A stretch of DNA of 64,000 nt from Tubiluchus corallicola (Eukaryota > Priapulida > Priapulimorpha > Priapulimorphida > Tubiluchidae), in NCBI GenBank assembly GCA_030141605.1, contig JAQGDQ010000158.1:310001-374000 (forward strand), written 5' to 3'. Numbering within the stretch: the stretch's first letter is position 1; each line of letters begins with the position of its first letter. The position numbers and the translations under genes were made by a program. Of this stretch, positions 62,711 to 64,000 are shown in pieces. The notes under the pieces are model-generated. The model ran no database searches, was not told the DNA's origin, and worked only from the letters and a program-made list of their open reading frames with translations.

Positions 62711-63962
62711 TCACGTAACAAGCTCTTCATCATCTATACTGTAAAGATCACCCAGATGTCGATACTTCTTCTCCTCCCTTTCTTGATGCTTTCTGAATCG
62801 CATCGCTAAAAACGACAACACGAAAATTCCGCAAATAGTTATTCCGCCCATGATCAAAAATGCCGCAACTGTCCATTTTGCAAATGACTTCAGTGGAACG
62901 GAAGCAACCCGTGGAACGTTGCAATTGTTTGTCGTGCAACAGCAAAGCTTTGTAGTGTTTATAGGTTGATCAGGAAGTGTTACCTACAACATCAGTGAGA
63001 TATATGCAATGAAAAAGTATCCAAAACTGGCATCTAAATTCATCTATTGCAGTAAAGTCACTTATGACAAAGTTGCTATGCAGCCCTTAAACATTTTAAT
63101 CTTTTTCAATGGTCCACCCAAGCATCACTGTTAAGCATCACACCAAATTTGTACATTATAGCAACACATATTGTCTTTGTTTGTTTATAATTTTTGGCAG
63201 TGTTTTTTGGATATACAAAAATAGAATTTGAAAGCTTTTCCATCTGAAATGTGTATACAGCGCTTTCTTAGATGTGTATTGATTTGTTTTCACCACACTT
63301 TATATCTTATTTGCCAAACATTCTCTTATAGTCTATTCTCCAGAACTGTAAACTCTAGAAAATTCTATTTAATTTAATTTCACCACCAGTGATCAAACAT
63401 GTCCGTTAAGTTATTAATAAACTTATTGCATGGGTAAGTGTATAACTGTTAAAGTATCTTAGGTGTTACATATGCATTGCCCAGGATGTGCAAGACATCA
63501 GCTAGAATGCAATCTATGAACCTGGTTTCTATAGTCATTAAAACTGGACATAAAAGCATGCAAAGTAGTTTAGCGATATTTTATTTGATTAAGAAACCAT
63601 CTTTAAATTAGGGTAAACTGGGAGAACTTGCACATACAAGGTGTTTAGTGTATTAAAGCAGGGTCTCAGTTACATACGTTTTATAAGCCGTCTTTAACTG
63701 CCTTAATAATGTTCTCTAAATTTCTTGTGTACTTAGCAATACAAATGTTTAATAAAGTGTTTACACAAATACAAATCACTCACGTATCTGCAACCATCCT
63801 TTTGATACATCCCATACACTTCACACACAGGATCGTCTTTTGACTCGCAATAAAATTTAACGTCAGGCAAATCAGTGGGATTACTGCTGGTATATGAATA
63901 CTGTGTCACACAGTGCAGGCTTTCTTCAGCACATGGTGATGTAGTCACATTAGCATCAGATT
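62711..63962 (-). CDS. Activin type II receptor-like ectodomain with TM and short tail, last two exons (partial)
   Basis: Exons (5'->3'): 63962-63784 and 62983-62711; acceptors TAG, donor TAC|GTGAGT, phase 0 junction. The first contains CAEESLHCVTQYSY, KFYCESKDDPVCEVY and KDGC. The second continues INTTKLCCCTTNNCNVP, the CCC-x4-CN end of the activin-receptor three-finger domain. It is followed by one TM helix (WTVAAFLIMGGITICGIF, then VLSFLAM) and the tail RFRKHQEREEKKYRHLGDLY, SIDDEELVT, stop. Two N-glycosylation sites (NVT, NTT). Such domains bind TGF-beta family ligands. No Ser/Thr kinase was seen downstream, so it may be a decoy or pseudoreceptor. Kinase exons after an unnoticed donor remain possible. 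The 5' end is outside the window. Confidence 0.7.
62984..63783 (-). other. Intron of the receptor-like gene
   Basis: 800 bp between the two exons; AT-rich, no other feature recognised. Confidence 0.6.
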
Positions 63963-64000
63963 CTATGGAAATACAAAATGAGAATCACATCACAATGAAA

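Overview
The window is AT-rich, intron-rich, repeat-dense eukaryotic DNA. It holds spliced animal genes, BEL/Pao and LINE retrotransposons, PIF/Harbinger-type and other DNA transposon remnants, and long microsatellites. Protein families and repeat content indicate a metazoan, most likely a non-vertebrate such as a marine invertebrate; a tunicate is plausible but I cannot fix the taxon. No rRNA, confident tRNA, CRISPR or prokaryotic operon was seen.

Layout. (1) 289-8484, plus strand: the last six exons of a TTLL4-type tubulin polyglutamylase-like gene whose ATP/Mg motif is altered (EVT instead of EVN). A 1.64-kb PIF/Harbinger element (4633-6272) and a LINE fragment lie in its introns. (2) 10722-24386, minus strand: a seven-exon secreted pentraxin-like gene of 341 residues. 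One intron carries a 47-bp satellite of about 29 copies; others carry minisatellites and transposon remnants. (3) About 25.88-57.97 kb: a tandem segmental duplication of roughly 15-17 kb. Each unit carries one complete acyl-CoA (stearoyl-CoA type) desaturase gene: CDS 35040-40448 and 52741-57653, both 341 residues and five coding exons, with all three histidine boxes. Each unit also has a conserved TATA-type promoter about 6-8.5 kb upstream of the ATG (28.98 kb and 44.16 kb), implying a long, TE-filled first intron behind a 5'UTR exon. Unit 1 received a LINE; unit 2 received LINE pieces plus a decayed BEL/Pao element (46.5-50.8 kb). (4) 57.97-62.7 kb: gene-poor, with a CT-rich microsatellite. 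(5) 62711-63962, minus strand: the last two exons of a type I membrane protein with an activin type II receptor-like ectodomain, one TM helix and a short tail with no kinase seen.

Most striking structure: intron 2 of both desaturase paralogs is largely built of degenerate copies of its own splice junctions. GTAAGAATTTC donor-like motifs lie on the left. A ~51-58-bp tandem unit on the right resembles the polypyrimidine tract, AG and first bases of exon 3, the last unit being the real junction. The genes do not form a pathway with each other; the two desaturases are paralogs expected to catalyse the same class of reaction, and the others are unrelated neighbours.
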